A stretch of 47,649 nt of DNA, taken from the NCBI GenBank assembly GCA_028688815.1, contig JAQTXJ010000009.1, positions 1 through 47,649 of the forward strand, given 5' to 3'. The notes beneath the pieces are model-generated. The model did not search any database, was not told where the DNA came from, and was given only the letters and a program-made list of their open reading frames with translations. The DNA comes from a bacterium. GTDB taxonomy: Bacteria; Hydrothermota; UBA3073; JACQXS01; JAQTXJ01. This document shows positions 24,919 through 31,799 of the stretch, in pieces. A program made the translations under genes and the position numbers. Position 1 is the first letter of the stretch. Every line of letters begins with the position of its first letter.

Positions 24919-24932
24919 GACTTGGAGGTAAA

Positions 24933-25280
24933 ATGGAATGCGACAAGAAGCAATTATGTTCGGAATGTTTATCTTTGAAAGCACATAAGTTAGTTGAGTT
25001 TGTAGATTATCAAAAGGATTCTGTCATAAGCAAGACGATTATAGATAAAAAAATAGGAACGGTAACCGTATTTTCTTTTGATAAGGGGCAAGGATTAAGC
25101 GAACATACAGCTTCTTTTGATGCTATGGTTTGTATTATTGATGGGGAAGCAGAAATTACCATATCCGGGAAACCGTCTATAGTTAAAGCGGGAGAGATGA
25201 TGATAATGCCGGCTAATCAGCCGCACGCTTTAAAAGCAATAACTCAATATAAAATGATGTTAGTAATGATAAGAGCCTAA
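24933..25280 (+). CDS. Small cupin-domain protein with Cys-rich N-terminus
   Basis: 115 residues. The ATG at 24933 follows a TTGGAGG ribosome binding site; the longer upstream frame overlaps hcp and is spurious. The N-terminus carries CDKKQLCSEC, a possible metal site. The rest is a single cupin barrel with GQGLSEHTASFDAMVCIIDGEAEITI and KAGEMMIMPANQPHALKA, matching cupin motifs 1 and 2, though with fewer histidines in motif 1 than usual. Such cupins occur next to hcp in many anaerobes; the role is not established. It is sandwiched between hcp and the flavodiiron gene, suggesting a part in NO/O2 defence or sensing. Confidence 0.85.
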   Translation: MECDKKQLCSECLSLKAHKLVEFVDYQKDSVISKTIIDKKIGTVTVFSFDKGQGLSEHTASFDAMVCIIDGEAEITISGKPSIVKAGEMMIMPANQPHALKAITQYKMMLVMIRA

Positions 25281-25301
25281 TAAAATGAAAGTGAGGTTAA
25301 A

Positions 25302-26486
25302 ATGAACCCGAGAGAATTGAAGCCAAATGTTTACTGGGTTGGGGCTGTTGATTGGGATAGACGATTATTTGATGAACTCATACCTTTGCCAAACGGAACA
25401 AGTTATAATTCTTATTTGATTAAAGGTAGTGATAAAACGGCATTGGTAGATACTGTTGACCCGGCTAAAACGTACATTCTTATAGATAGGTTGAATCAGT
25501 TAGGTGTAAAAAAAATAGATTATGTTATAATAAATCACGCTGAACAAGACCATTCCGGCAGTTTGCCCGACATCTTAAAAATATATCCCGAAGCTAAAGT
25601 AATAACTACTTCCAAATGTAAAACTATGCTTATTAATTTATTGGAAGTGTCTGAAGATAAGATTATATCTGTGGAAGATAGAGAAACGTTGTCCTTAGGT
25701 GATAAAACACTTGAATTTATACATTTTCCCTGGGTTCACTGGCCTGAAACAATGATAACTTATTTAAGGGAGGACAAAATTTTATTTTCGTGTGACCTTT
25801 TTGGAGCTCATTTGGCAACAAGTGATTTATTTGTAAAAGATGAAACAAAAATTTATGAATCGGCCAAAAGGTATTACGCAGAGATTATGATGCCTTTTAG
25901 GACGATAATACAGAAGAATTTAGAAAAAGTAGAAAGCATAAAAATAAATATTATTGCTCCAAGTCATGGTCCGATGCATAATAAACCTGCTTTTATAATT
26001 GACGCTTATAAACACTGGATATTTGATGCACCGCAAAATATAGTTGTAATTCCTTATTTGAGTATGCATAACAGCACAAGAAAAATGGTGGAATATTTTG
26101 CGGAAGCCTTGATTGTAAGAGGAGTAGACGTCAAGCAATTTAATCTTTCAGACAGTGATATAGGGGAATTGGCAATGTCGTTAGTAGATGCCGCTACCGT
26201 TGTAATAGGTGTTCCAACTGTATTAGCCGGGGCGCATCCGCTTGCCGTTTATGCAACTTATCTTGTAAAAATATTAAGACCTAAATTAAGATTCGTTTCT
26301 TTAGTTGGTTCTTATGGTTGGGGTGGCAAGACAGTTGAACAACTCGCAAGTATTATTTCAGGGTTGGAAGTAAAAATATTGGATGCTGTTCTGTGTAAGG
26401 GCTTACCAAAGAAAGAAGATTTTGAAGCGCTGGATAGATTGGCAAATAGTGTCTTAGAAAACCATAAAAATATAATAAACAGTTAA
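25302..26486 (+). CDS. fprA: Flavodiiron protein (O2/NO reductase)
   Basis: 394 residues with a GAGG ribosome binding site. The N-terminal metallo-beta-lactamase-like domain has the diiron motif HAEQDHSG (His79, Glu81, Asp83, His84) and further ligands in FPWVHWPETM, SCDLFGAH and PSHGPMH. The C-terminal flavodoxin-like domain (about 250-390) binds FMN (IPYLSMHNSTRKMV and SYGWGGKT). It reduces O2 to water and/or NO to N2O, fed by rubredoxin. The rubredoxin gene follows 12 bases downstream, which matches this pairing. Cytoplasmic, part of the anaerobe's oxygen and nitric oxide defence. Confidence 0.93.
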   Translation: MNPRELKPNVYWVGAVDWDRRLFDELIPLPNGTSYNSYLIKGSDKTALVDTVDPAKTYILIDRLNQLGVKKIDYVIINHAEQDHSGSLPDILKIYPEAKVITTSKCKTMLINLLEVSEDKIISVEDRETLSLGDKTLEFIHFPWVHWPETMITYLREDKILFSCDLFGAHLATSDLFVKDETKIYESAKRYYAEIMMPFRTIIQKNLEKVESIKINIIAPSHGPMHNKPAFIIDAYKHWIFDAPQNIVVIPYLSMHNSTRKMVEYFAEALIVRGVDVKQFNLSDSDIGELAMSLVDAATVVIGVPTVLAGAHPLAVYATYLVKILRPKLRFVSLVGSYGWGGKTVEQLASIISGLEVKILDAVLCKGLPKKEDFEALDRLANSVLENHKNIINS

Positions 26487-26498
26487 ATAGGAGAGAAA

Positions 26499-26660
26499 AT
26501 GGATAAATATATATGCAAAGTTTGTGGGTATATTTATGATCCTGATGCAGGGGATCCTGATTCAGGAATAACACCTGGCACATCTTTTGAAGAAATACCG
26601 GATAATTGGGTATGTCCATTATGCGGAGTTGGTAAAGACCAGTTTGATAAAATGGAATAG
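26499..26660 (+). CDS. Rubredoxin
   Basis: 53 residues, preceded by GGAGAG. The two Cys-x-x-Cys iron ligands are Cys6/Cys9 (ICKVCGY) and Cys39/Cys42 (VCPLCG). The standard [14 protein letters not shown] and DNWVCPLC segments are complete. It is a cytoplasmic one-electron carrier, here almost certainly the donor to FprA upstream and possibly to desulfoferrodoxin further down the run. It lies between FprA (12 bases upstream) and ferritin (17 bases downstream). Confidence 0.95.
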   Translation: MDKYICKVCGYIYDPDAGDPDSGITPGTSFEEIPDNWVCPLCGVGKDQFDKME

Positions 26661-26677
26661 TATTGGAAGGTGAATTT

Positions 26678-27166
26678 ATGATTAAAAAGAAAATGGAGAA
26701 AGCAATAAACAAGCAAATAAATTGGGAACTGTATTCTTCTTATTTTTATCTGTCAATGTCTGCTTATTTCGAATTTATTAACCTTAGCGGGTTTGCTAAC
26801 TGGATGAAAGTTCAGGCGCGGGAAGAGTTAGAGCATGCGATGAAGATGTTTAATTATCTGGTTGAGCAAAGAAATAGAGTAATACTTTCAGGTATTTTTT
26901 CTCCGCCTTCAGACTGGAAATCTCCGCTTGATGTGTTTGAAGATACTTATAGACATGAGAAAAAGGTGACGGGATTAATAAATAAACTTGTTGAACTTGC
27001 CGGAATGGAAAAAGATTCTGAAACAAAAGCTTTCTTGCAGTGGTTTGTAAAAGAACAGGTTGAAGAAGAAGAAAATGCAAGTAAGATTGTAAAAAGACTT
27101 AAACTTATAGGCAATTCTAAAAGTAAGTTAGCAGTATTTGATAAAGAGCTATCGAGGAGAAAGTAG
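26678..27166 (+). CDS. ftnA: Non-haem ferritin (FtnA type)
   Basis: 162 residues. The ATG at 26678 follows GGAAGGTG; a TTG at 26663 in the same frame is less likely. It is a four-helix bundle with ferroxidase ligands visible in NWELYSSYFYLSM (first Glu), QAREELEHAMKMF (Glu and His) and the later KEQVEEEENASKI helix. The C-terminal short helix is present. Ferritins of this type store iron and consume H2O2 or O2 in the process. Downstream of FprA/rubredoxin and upstream of the Fe-S assembly genes, it can hold iron released from damaged clusters. Confidence 0.92.
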   Translation: MIKKKMEKAINKQINWELYSSYFYLSMSAYFEFINLSGFANWMKVQAREELEHAMKMFNYLVEQRNRVILSGIFSPPSDWKSPLDVFEDTYRHEKKVTGLINKLVELAGMEKDSETKAFLQWFVKEQVEEEENASKIVKRLKLIGNSKSKLAVFDKELSRRK

Positions 27167-27168
27167 AA

Positions 27169-27408
27169 ATGTTGAATATTATACCGGATGCCGAATTAGA
27201 TTGTATTGGACTTTATTGTCCTATGCCTATTGCTATGACAAAAGAAGAAATAGAAAAGCTTGATATAGGAAAGATATTAAAAGTAACAACGGATGACCCT
27301 GCAGCGGAAGAAGATATAAAAAGATGGGCGAAAAGAATGGGGCAGGAGATTGTTGAATTTAGAAAAGAAGAAGCGATATTGATTTTTTTCATAAAAAAGC
27401 TTAACTAA
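27169..27408 (+). CDS. TusA-family sulfur carrier
   Basis: 79 residues, starting 2 bases after the ferritin stop. The family signature LDCIGLYCPMPI with the active Cys of CPxP is intact, followed by the beta-alpha-beta-beta TusA/SirA fold ending in a hydrophobic strand (EAILIFFIKKLN). TusA-like proteins take up persulfide sulfur and pass it on to tRNA-thiolation, molybdenum-cofactor or sulfur-metabolism partners. The DsrE-like gene follows 13 bases later and the IscS-like gene after that, so a sulfur relay for cluster repair is plausible. The direct donor is uncertain because the adjacent IscS-like protein lacks the PLP lysine. Confidence 0.9.
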   Translation: MLNIIPDAELDCIGLYCPMPIAMTKEEIEKLDIGKILKVTTDDPAAEEDIKRWAKRMGQEIVEFRKEEAILIFFIKKLN

Positions 27409-27421
27409 TACAAGGAGAACT

Positions 27422-27781
27422 ATGAGCAAGATACTTTATGTACAGAGTAGCGGAGTAGATACCCCTGAACGTTTATATGCTCCGTTTGTGCTTTCAATTG
27501 CAGCTGTTTCTATGAATGTGGAGGCATCTATATTTTTTCTTATCAAAGGAGTAACGGTTGTTAAAAAAGGCGAGGCAGAAAAAGTTAAAATAGGAAATAT
27601 GCCTACTGTTAAGAAGTTTATGGATCAGGCTATAGCTGCTGGAGTTAAATTGTTTGTGTGCGAGCAGAGCACACAACTTTTCGGAATGGCAAGGGGGGAT
27701 TTTATTCCCGAAGCAAAGATTTCCGGGGCGGCAACGCTTAATGATTTAGCTCTTGAAGCAGATAGAGTTATTAGTTTTTAA
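27422..27781 (+). CDS. DsrE/DsrF-like sulfur-relay protein
   Basis: 119 residues with AAGGAG before the ATG. It has a DsrE/F-like alpha-beta fold: a first strand (SKILYVQSSG), a hydrophobic helix with many small residues (PFVLSIAAVSMNVEASIFFL), and a conserved cysteine in LFVCEQSTQLFGM, the position that carries persulfide in this family. It lies between the TusA-like and IscS-like genes, and its stop is separated from the latter's ATG by only 4 bases. Probably a cytoplasmic sulfur-transfer partner of the TusA-like protein; partners are inferred from order only. Confidence 0.85.
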   Translation: MSKILYVQSSGVDTPERLYAPFVLSIAAVSMNVEASIFFLIKGVTVVKKGEAEKVKIGNMPTVKKFMDQAIAAGVKLFVCEQSTQLFGMARGDFIPEAKISGAATLNDLALEADRVISF

Positions 27782-27785
27782 TAAA

Positions 27786-28937
27786 ATGAAAAACATATAT
27801 CTTGATAATGCTTCTGCAAGACCTGTTGAACCAAGAGTGTCTGAGTTTATAGGAAAATACCTTAAAGATACTTTTGGTAATCCCTCGTCTCTTCATTCGG
27901 CGGGATTGGAAGCTAAAAGAGTTATTGAGGAAGCAAGAGTAAAAGTTGCGGAACTTATTAATGCGGAAAATGAAAATTGTATAATATTTACAAGTGGAGC
28001 GACAGAAACCAATAATTTAGCCATTAAAGGAGTGGCGCTTAGGAATAAAGAAAAAAAGAGAAGAGTTGTTTCTAGTGATATAGAGCACATTTCGGTTCTT
28101 AATTCTATGAAAGAACTGCTGAAGAGTGGAATTGATTTTAATACTGTTCCTGTAAACTCAGAAGGAATTGTAGATATTGAGAAGTTAAGTAATATCTTGA
28201 ACAACGATGTTGTAATAACTTCTGTAATGTATGCAAACAGCGAAATAGGGACTATAGAACCTGTGAAAGAAATAAGCGAAACTGTTCATAAAAAGGGCGG
28301 ATATTTTCACAGTGATGGGACGGCAGCAGCAGGACATATACCGATAGACGTGCAAAGAGACGGAATAGATTTGTTGACGTTATCTTCTAATGATATGTAT
28401 GGACCACAAGGAGCAGGTGCGTTATATATAAAACCGGGGATAAAAATTCAACCGGTGATTTTGGGTGGGGGGCAGGAGAAGGGGATACGTTCGGGAACCG
28501 AGAACATACTTGCAATTGTCGGGATGGGGGAGGCTTCAAGAATAGCAAAAAAAGAAATGGATGAAGAAGCAATAAGAATTATAAAAATGAGAGACGAGCT
28601 TATTGACGGAATATTGAAAATAGAAAATTCTTATCTTACGGGACATCCTACTCAAAGATTACCCTATCAGGCAAGTTTTAGGTTTAATCGCATAGAAGGC
28701 GAAAGCATTTTATTGAATATGGATATGTATGGTATTCAAATAGCAACAGGTTCAGCTTGTTCTTCAAAAACATTGGAACCATCGCATACTTTATTAGCAA
28801 TAGGTTTAAAACACGAAGAAGCCCATGGGTCAATGGTTCTTACACTCGGGCGTGCAAATAATCCGGAAGAAATACCTATTGTAGTAAAAGCAGTAAAAGA
28901 AACGGTGGAAAGATTGAGGAAATTGTCACCATTATAG
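27786..28937 (+). CDS. iscS: IscS-like protein with Asp in place of the PLP lysine
   Basis: 383 residues; the ATG at 27786 (MKNIYLDNASARP) is preferred to an upstream in-frame start inside the DsrE gene. The fold and most motifs of class-V aminotransferase cysteine desulfurases are complete: TSGATETNNLAIKG, the ring-stacking His in DIEHISVLN, HSDGTAAAGHIPIDV, GGGQEKGIRSGTEN and the catalytic loop GSACSSKT with Cys325. The PLP-binding lysine region, normally SGHK-x-YGP, reads SSNDMYGP, so the Schiff-base lysine is Asp203. Archaeoglobus fulgidus IscS has the same SSND sequence and lacks a PLP lysine; it forms a complex with IscU. Thus it may be a cluster-assembly partner using external sulfide rather than a desulfurase. 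iscU follows 14 bases downstream. Confidence 0.9.
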   Translation: MKNIYLDNASARPVEPRVSEFIGKYLKDTFGNPSSLHSAGLEAKRVIEEARVKVAELINAENENCIIFTSGATETNNLAIKGVALRNKEKKRRVVSSDIEHISVLNSMKELLKSGIDFNTVPVNSEGIVDIEKLSNILNNDVVITSVMYANSEIGTIEPVKEISETVHKKGGYFHSDGTAAAGHIPIDVQRDGIDLLTLSSNDMYGPQGAGALYIKPGIKIQPVILGGGQEKGIRSGTENILAIVGMGEASRIAKKEMDEEAIRIIKMRDELIDGILKIENSYLTGHPTQRLPYQASFRFNRIEGESILLNMDMYGIQIATGSACSSKTLEPSHTLLAIGLKHEEAHGSMVLTLGRANNPEEIPIVVKAVKETVERLRKLSPL

Positions 28938-28951
28938 AAAGGGGGATTTGT

Positions 28952-29341
28952 ATGGCACAAATAGGCTATACCGATAAGGTTATGGAGCATTTCCAGAACC
29001 CAAGGAACGTGGGTGTTATAGAAAATGCTGATGGTTATGGAAAAGTTGGAAATCCGGTTTGCGGGGATTTAATGGAAATATATATCAAAGTAGAAAAAGA
29101 TATCATAACGGATATAAAGTTCAGGACTTTTGGATGTGGTTCTGCGATAGCTACCAGCAGTATGGTAACGGAAATGGCTAAAGGGAAACACATTGATGAG
29201 GCTATGAAAATAACCCGTAACGATGTGGCTAATGAACTGGAAGGTTTGCCTCCGCAAAAGATGCATTGTTCTAATCTTGCGGCTGATGCTCTTCACGAGG
29301 CGATTAAAGATTATAAATCAAAGTCTGCCAAAGACGGATAA
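28952..29341 (+). CDS. iscU: Fe-S cluster scaffold protein
   Basis: 129 residues with GAAAGGGGG before the ATG. It matches the IscU/NifU N-terminal domain with the three cluster cysteines: Cys37 in NPVCGDLM (with the neighbouring Asp39), Cys62 in FGCGSAIATSS and Cys106 in MHCSNLAADAL. The usual LPPxK motif that binds the Hsc chaperone is present as LPPQKMHC. It assembles [2Fe-2S]/[4Fe-4S] clusters on the adjacent IscS-like protein. No IscA, HscA/HscB or ferredoxin lies in the window. The stop is directly followed by a palindromic element before desulfoferrodoxin. Confidence 0.93.
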   Translation: MAQIGYTDKVMEHFQNPRNVGVIENADGYGKVGNPVCGDLMEIYIKVEKDIITDIKFRTFGCGSAIATSSMVTEMAKGKHIDEAMKITRNDVANELEGLPPQKMHCSNLAADALHEAIKDYKSKSAKDG

Positions 29342-29342
29342 C

Positions 29343-29418
29343 TTGGAGTGTCAGAAATCTCTAATCCAGTATAACTGGAAAGAGCTTACTATAGTGCTTC
29401 TGACGAAACAAACTCCAA
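29343..29418 (+). repeat. Palindromic intergenic element / structured leader before desulfoferrodoxin
   Basis: A 76-base imperfect palindrome starts one base after the iscU stop: outer stem TTGGAGT (29343-29349) / ACTCCAA (29412-29418), second stem GTCAGAA / TTCTGAC, and an inner hairpin CCAGT-ATA-ACTGG. It ends just before the ribosome binding site. A related hairpin plus the same TCCAACTAAGGGGGAAAAAT precedes gap at 47194, and a looser relative lies near 36770-36860. Confidence 0.7.
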
Positions 29419-29431
29419 CTAAGGGGGAAAA

Positions 29432-29809
29432 ATGATAGAAAGACTTCAGACATATAAATGCAGTGTTTGTGGAAATATTGTAGAAGTGTTGCATGTTGGT
29501 GGAGGGATTCTTGTTTGCTGTGGGAAACCGATGGAATTATTAAAAGAAAAAACGGAAGATGTTGGAAAGGAAAAGCATATTCCTGTAATAGAAAAGTCGG
29601 AAAACACAATAAATGTTAAGGTGGGGGCAATTCCTCATCCGATGGAAGAAAAACATTATATAGAATGGGTAGAGTTAATTACCGGGGAAGGTACCCTTCT
29701 AAAGTTCTTAAAACCCAGTGATAAACCTGAAGTTGAATTCGAAGTCAAGTCTGCTACTGTATGGGCAAGAGTGTATTGTAACGTGCATGGGTTCTGGAAA
29801 TCTGTGTGA
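29432..29809 (+). CDS. dfx: Desulfoferrodoxin (superoxide reductase)
   Basis: 125 residues with a strong AAGGGGG ribosome binding site. Centre I has Cys10, Cys13, Cys29 and Cys30 (YKCSVCG and LVCCGKPM). Centre II has His49, His69, His75, Cys116 and His119, the same numbering as the well-studied Desulfovibrio protein, plus the catalytic Glu47-Lys48 pair. It reduces superoxide to H2O2 in the cytoplasm using electrons from rubredoxin, which is encoded in the same run. It is the last gene of the stress operon. A palindromic element separates it from iscU and may modulate its expression. Confidence 0.95.
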   Translation: MIERLQTYKCSVCGNIVEVLHVGGGILVCCGKPMELLKEKTEDVGKEKHIPVIEKSENTINVKVGAIPHPMEEKHYIEWVELITGEGTLLKFLKPSDKPEVEFEVKSATVWARVYCNVHGFWKSV

Positions 29810-29912
29810 TAGGAAACTCGTTGCGAATATAACTAAATTTTATACCTGCTATTTGAAGTACTTATTTTTATATGGTGTTTTAAAGGTTTCATATACAAGA
29901 GAAAGTTAACCA

Positions 29913-29941
29913 TTGACAAGAAGAAAAAAATAATTTAATGT
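29913..29941 (+). promoter_or_regulatory. Promoter of the tRNA-Met gene
   Basis: TTGACA (29913-29918), 17-base spacer, TAATGT (29936-29941). Transcription would start about 15-25 bases upstream of the tRNA at 29972. Confidence 0.6.
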
Positions 29942-29971
29942 AATAGTTGATTTTTTTGTAGGAATATAAAT

Positions 29972-30045
29972 GGCGACGTAGCTCAGTCGGTCAGAGCAGA
30001 GGAATCATAATCCTTGTGTCGGGGGTTCGAATCCCTCCGTCGCCA
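29972..30045 (+). tRNA. tRNA-Met (CAT)
   Basis: A complete cloverleaf of 74 bases: acceptor GGCGACG/CGTCGCC, D-stem GCTC/GAGC, anticodon stem GAGGA/TCCTT with loop ATCATAA (anticodon CAT), T-stem GGGGG/CCCTC with TTCGAAT loop, discriminator A. CCA is not encoded. The G1-C72 pair and lack of three G-C pairs in the anticodon stem rule out initiator tRNA. Elongator Met is the best reading; a lysidine-modified Ile2 tRNA is the alternative. Confidence 0.95.
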
Positions 30046-30047
30046 CT

Positions 30048-30213
30048 AAAAATAAACAACCCTTGCAACTCCTACGGCGGACAGGAATAGCTGGGTGAAA
30101 TCCGGGAAAGTAACTCACCAAACAGGCGTATAAAAATACTTATAGCCAGACTTTTAGGCAAGTAGGACACAAAGTTGAAAACTGCGAGAGGACAAAAACA
30201 AGCGGTTTATTTG
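30048..30213 (+). ncRNA. Possible structured RNA after tRNA-Met
   Basis: This 166-base gap is not coding. Its ends are complementary: AAATAAAC (30048-) with GTTTATTT (about 30206-30213), extended by CTTG/CAAG after a small internal loop. Inside are hairpins GGTGA...TCACC and GGC-GTAT-AAAA-ATAC-TTATA-GCC. The shape (long closing stem, large middle) recalls 6S-like RNAs, but no family signature is recognised and the strand is uncertain. The segment CTCCTACGGCGG is also found, inverted, at 16513-16524, so part of it may be repeat-derived. Confidence 0.3.
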
Positions 30214-30216
30214 AAA

Positions 30217-31290
30217 TTAGTTATTTTCTATCATCGTTACGCCTAATCCTGATTTTTCAGTTACTTTATTTTCACCGTTTTCGGTAAAAACTCCCCCATC
30301 GACTATATCTTTTCGTAACATTAAATGTCCATCAAGGTCTGCGTATTTGATGTTTTTTGTGGCAAGCGCTAAATGTGTTGCGGCCGTAATACCAATCCTT
30401 GTTTCGACCATACAGCCTATCATACATGGAATTCCTGCACTTTCTGCGATTGCTGCAATTTTTGCTCCTGCTTTTATTCCCCCTGCTTTCATCAACTTGA
30501 TATTAAATAAATCGCAAGCTTCTTCACGGATTAAATTTATTGCGTCATAAATAGAATGTATGCTTTCATCTGCCATAACTGGAATATCCGTATTATCTTT
30601 TACGAATTTTAATCCTTTTATATCCCAGTAAGCAACTGGTTGTTCGACAAATTCAATTTCATATTTTTCAAGTTTTCTTAATACTTTTACTGCGGTTCGT
30701 GGTTCATATCCCTGGTTAGCATCAACCCTTATGGCTATTTTATAACCGAGTTCTTCGCGGAGTAACCTTATCTTTTCGATATCTTCCTCAGGATCCAAGC
30801 CGATTTTCACCTTTATTACTTTCGCTCCATTTGTTACGAAGCTTTTCCCTTCCTCTATAGTTTCCGATATAGATTTTATACCTATAGTAATAGAAGTTGT
30901 TATAGATTCCCTAAATCCCCCAAGTATGGTTTTTAATGGCATACCAAGATATTTGCCGAGTATGTCATGTAATGCTGTATCAACTGCGCATTTTACACTT
31001 GGATTAAATATAATTCTTGAATTGACTTTATCCATTAGCTTTTCTATGAATAAAGGGTTTTCTTCCATAATTTGTGGAATTATATCGGTTTGCATTATAC
31101 TGATTGAAGCTCCTACTGTTTCACCTGTAATTCTATGGGAAGGAGATATTTCTCCGATGCCGGTTAAACCATTATCGGTTTCTATTTCTACAACGACACC
31201 CACATATTCAACGTCTTCTCCAAGAGCAATTTTAAATGGAACTTTTAATGGTAGGAGTATAGGTTTTACGTTTACTTTCGTGATCTTCAT
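30217..31290 (-). CDS. Dipeptide (L-Ala-D/L-Glu type) epimerase, enolase superfamily
   Basis: 357 residues. The ATG at 31290 is chosen because AGGAGG lies nine bases upstream; the TTG at 31299 would overlap it. It is a muconate-lactonizing-type enolase-superfamily enzyme: N-terminal capping domain, KVKIGLDPEEDIE with the acid/base Lys motif (KxK), metal ligands in RVDANQGYEP (Asp), FVEQPVAYWD (Glu) and PVMADESIHS (Asp-Glu), and the second base Lys in NIKLMKAGGIKAG. This pattern is that of dipeptide epimerases, which recycle murein peptides or epimerise other dipeptides; exact specificity cannot be read. It lies 27 bases after the H-protein-like gene. Confidence 0.9.
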   Translation of the reverse strand: MKITKVNVKPILLPLKVPFKIALGEDVEYVGVVVEIETDNGLTGIGEISPSHRITGETVGASISIMQTDIIPQIMEENPLFIEKLMDKVNSRIIFNPSVKCAVDTALHDILGKYLGMPLKTILGGFRESITTSITIGIKSISETIEEGKSFVTNGAKVIKVKIGLDPEEDIEKIRLLREELGYKIAIRVDANQGYEPRTAVKVLRKLEKYEIEFVEQPVAYWDIKGLKFVKDNTDIPVMADESIHSIYDAINLIREEACDLFNIKLMKAGGIKAGAKIAAIAESAGIPCMIGCMVETRIGITAATHLALATKNIKYADLDGHLMLRKDIVDGGVFTENGENKVTEKSGLGVTMIENN

Positions 31291-31317
31291 TTTGTTCAAC
31301 CTCCTGCCAAGGGGAAA

Positions 31318-31722
31318 TTATTTGCTTGTAATTTTATTTTTTAACCACTCTAATGCTTTTTCTCCGTGGTATAGATTTTTTAATTCCTCGTCTATATTTG
31401 AAGTCCTGACAATTATTATCCAACCACTGCCGTAAGGTTCTTTATTTATGATATTAAGATTATCTTCAAGTTCCTGATTTACTGTAATAACCGTACCGGA
31501 AACAGGAGCTATAAGTTTATCAAATTGGATTCTTCCACATGGGTCTCCCTGTGTTAGCTCATCGTTTTCAAATGGGAAATCAAGATAAGTTATTTTCCCT
31601 GCTAATTTTTGATAAAAGTCGGTTACGCCTATTCGTACGTTTTCTCCCTGTAATTTTACCCATGTTCCATTTTCGTGATAGTAAAGATTATCAGGTAAAT
31701 TATATCCTTCTATTATTGCCAT
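31318..31722 (-). CDS. Glycine-cleavage H-protein-like protein with altered lipoyl hairpin
   Basis: 134 residues with the overall GcvH pattern: GYNLPDNLYYHENGTWVKL at the start, GVTDFYQKLAGKITYLDFP, and LIAPVSGTVITVNQELEDN with PYGSGWI at the end. The lipoylation hairpin, usually GEPFAVVESVKAASDIYAPVSG-like, is four residues shorter and reads GDPCGRIQFDKLIAPVSG, so the canonical ES-V-K is absent. The Lys of FDK lies only two residues before APVSG. It may be a displaced lipoyl lysine or a non-lipoylated relative. No other glycine-cleavage gene is nearby. Its promoter at 31736-31764 predicts an almost leaderless mRNA. Confidence 0.8.
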   Translation of the reverse strand: MAIIEGYNLPDNLYYHENGTWVKLQGENVRIGVTDFYQKLAGKITYLDFPFENDELTQGDPCGRIQFDKLIAPVSGTVITVNQELEDNLNIINKEPYGSGWIIIVRTSNIDEELKNLYHGEKALEWLKNKITSK

Positions 31723-31735
31723 TTTTTTATGGAGT

Positions 31736-31764
31736 TTTATACTTAATAATAATTAAAAAGTCAA
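31736..31764 (-). promoter_or_regulatory. Sigma-70 promoter for the H-protein-like gene
   Basis: On the minus strand: TTGACT (31759-31764), 17-base spacer, TATAAA (31736-31741). The ATG at 31722 is 13 bases past the -10 box, so the leader would be about 6 bases, with no ribosome binding site. Confidence 0.65.
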
Positions 31765-31799
31765 GGGAAAATTCTCACTTTATATAAATATACTTCATA

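Noticed and set aside
24765-24932. N-terminal extension of the cupin gene overlapping hcp
   Set aside because: The extension lies out of frame within the well-conserved hcp C-terminus. The ATG at 24933 has a strong ribosome binding site and begins the real protein.
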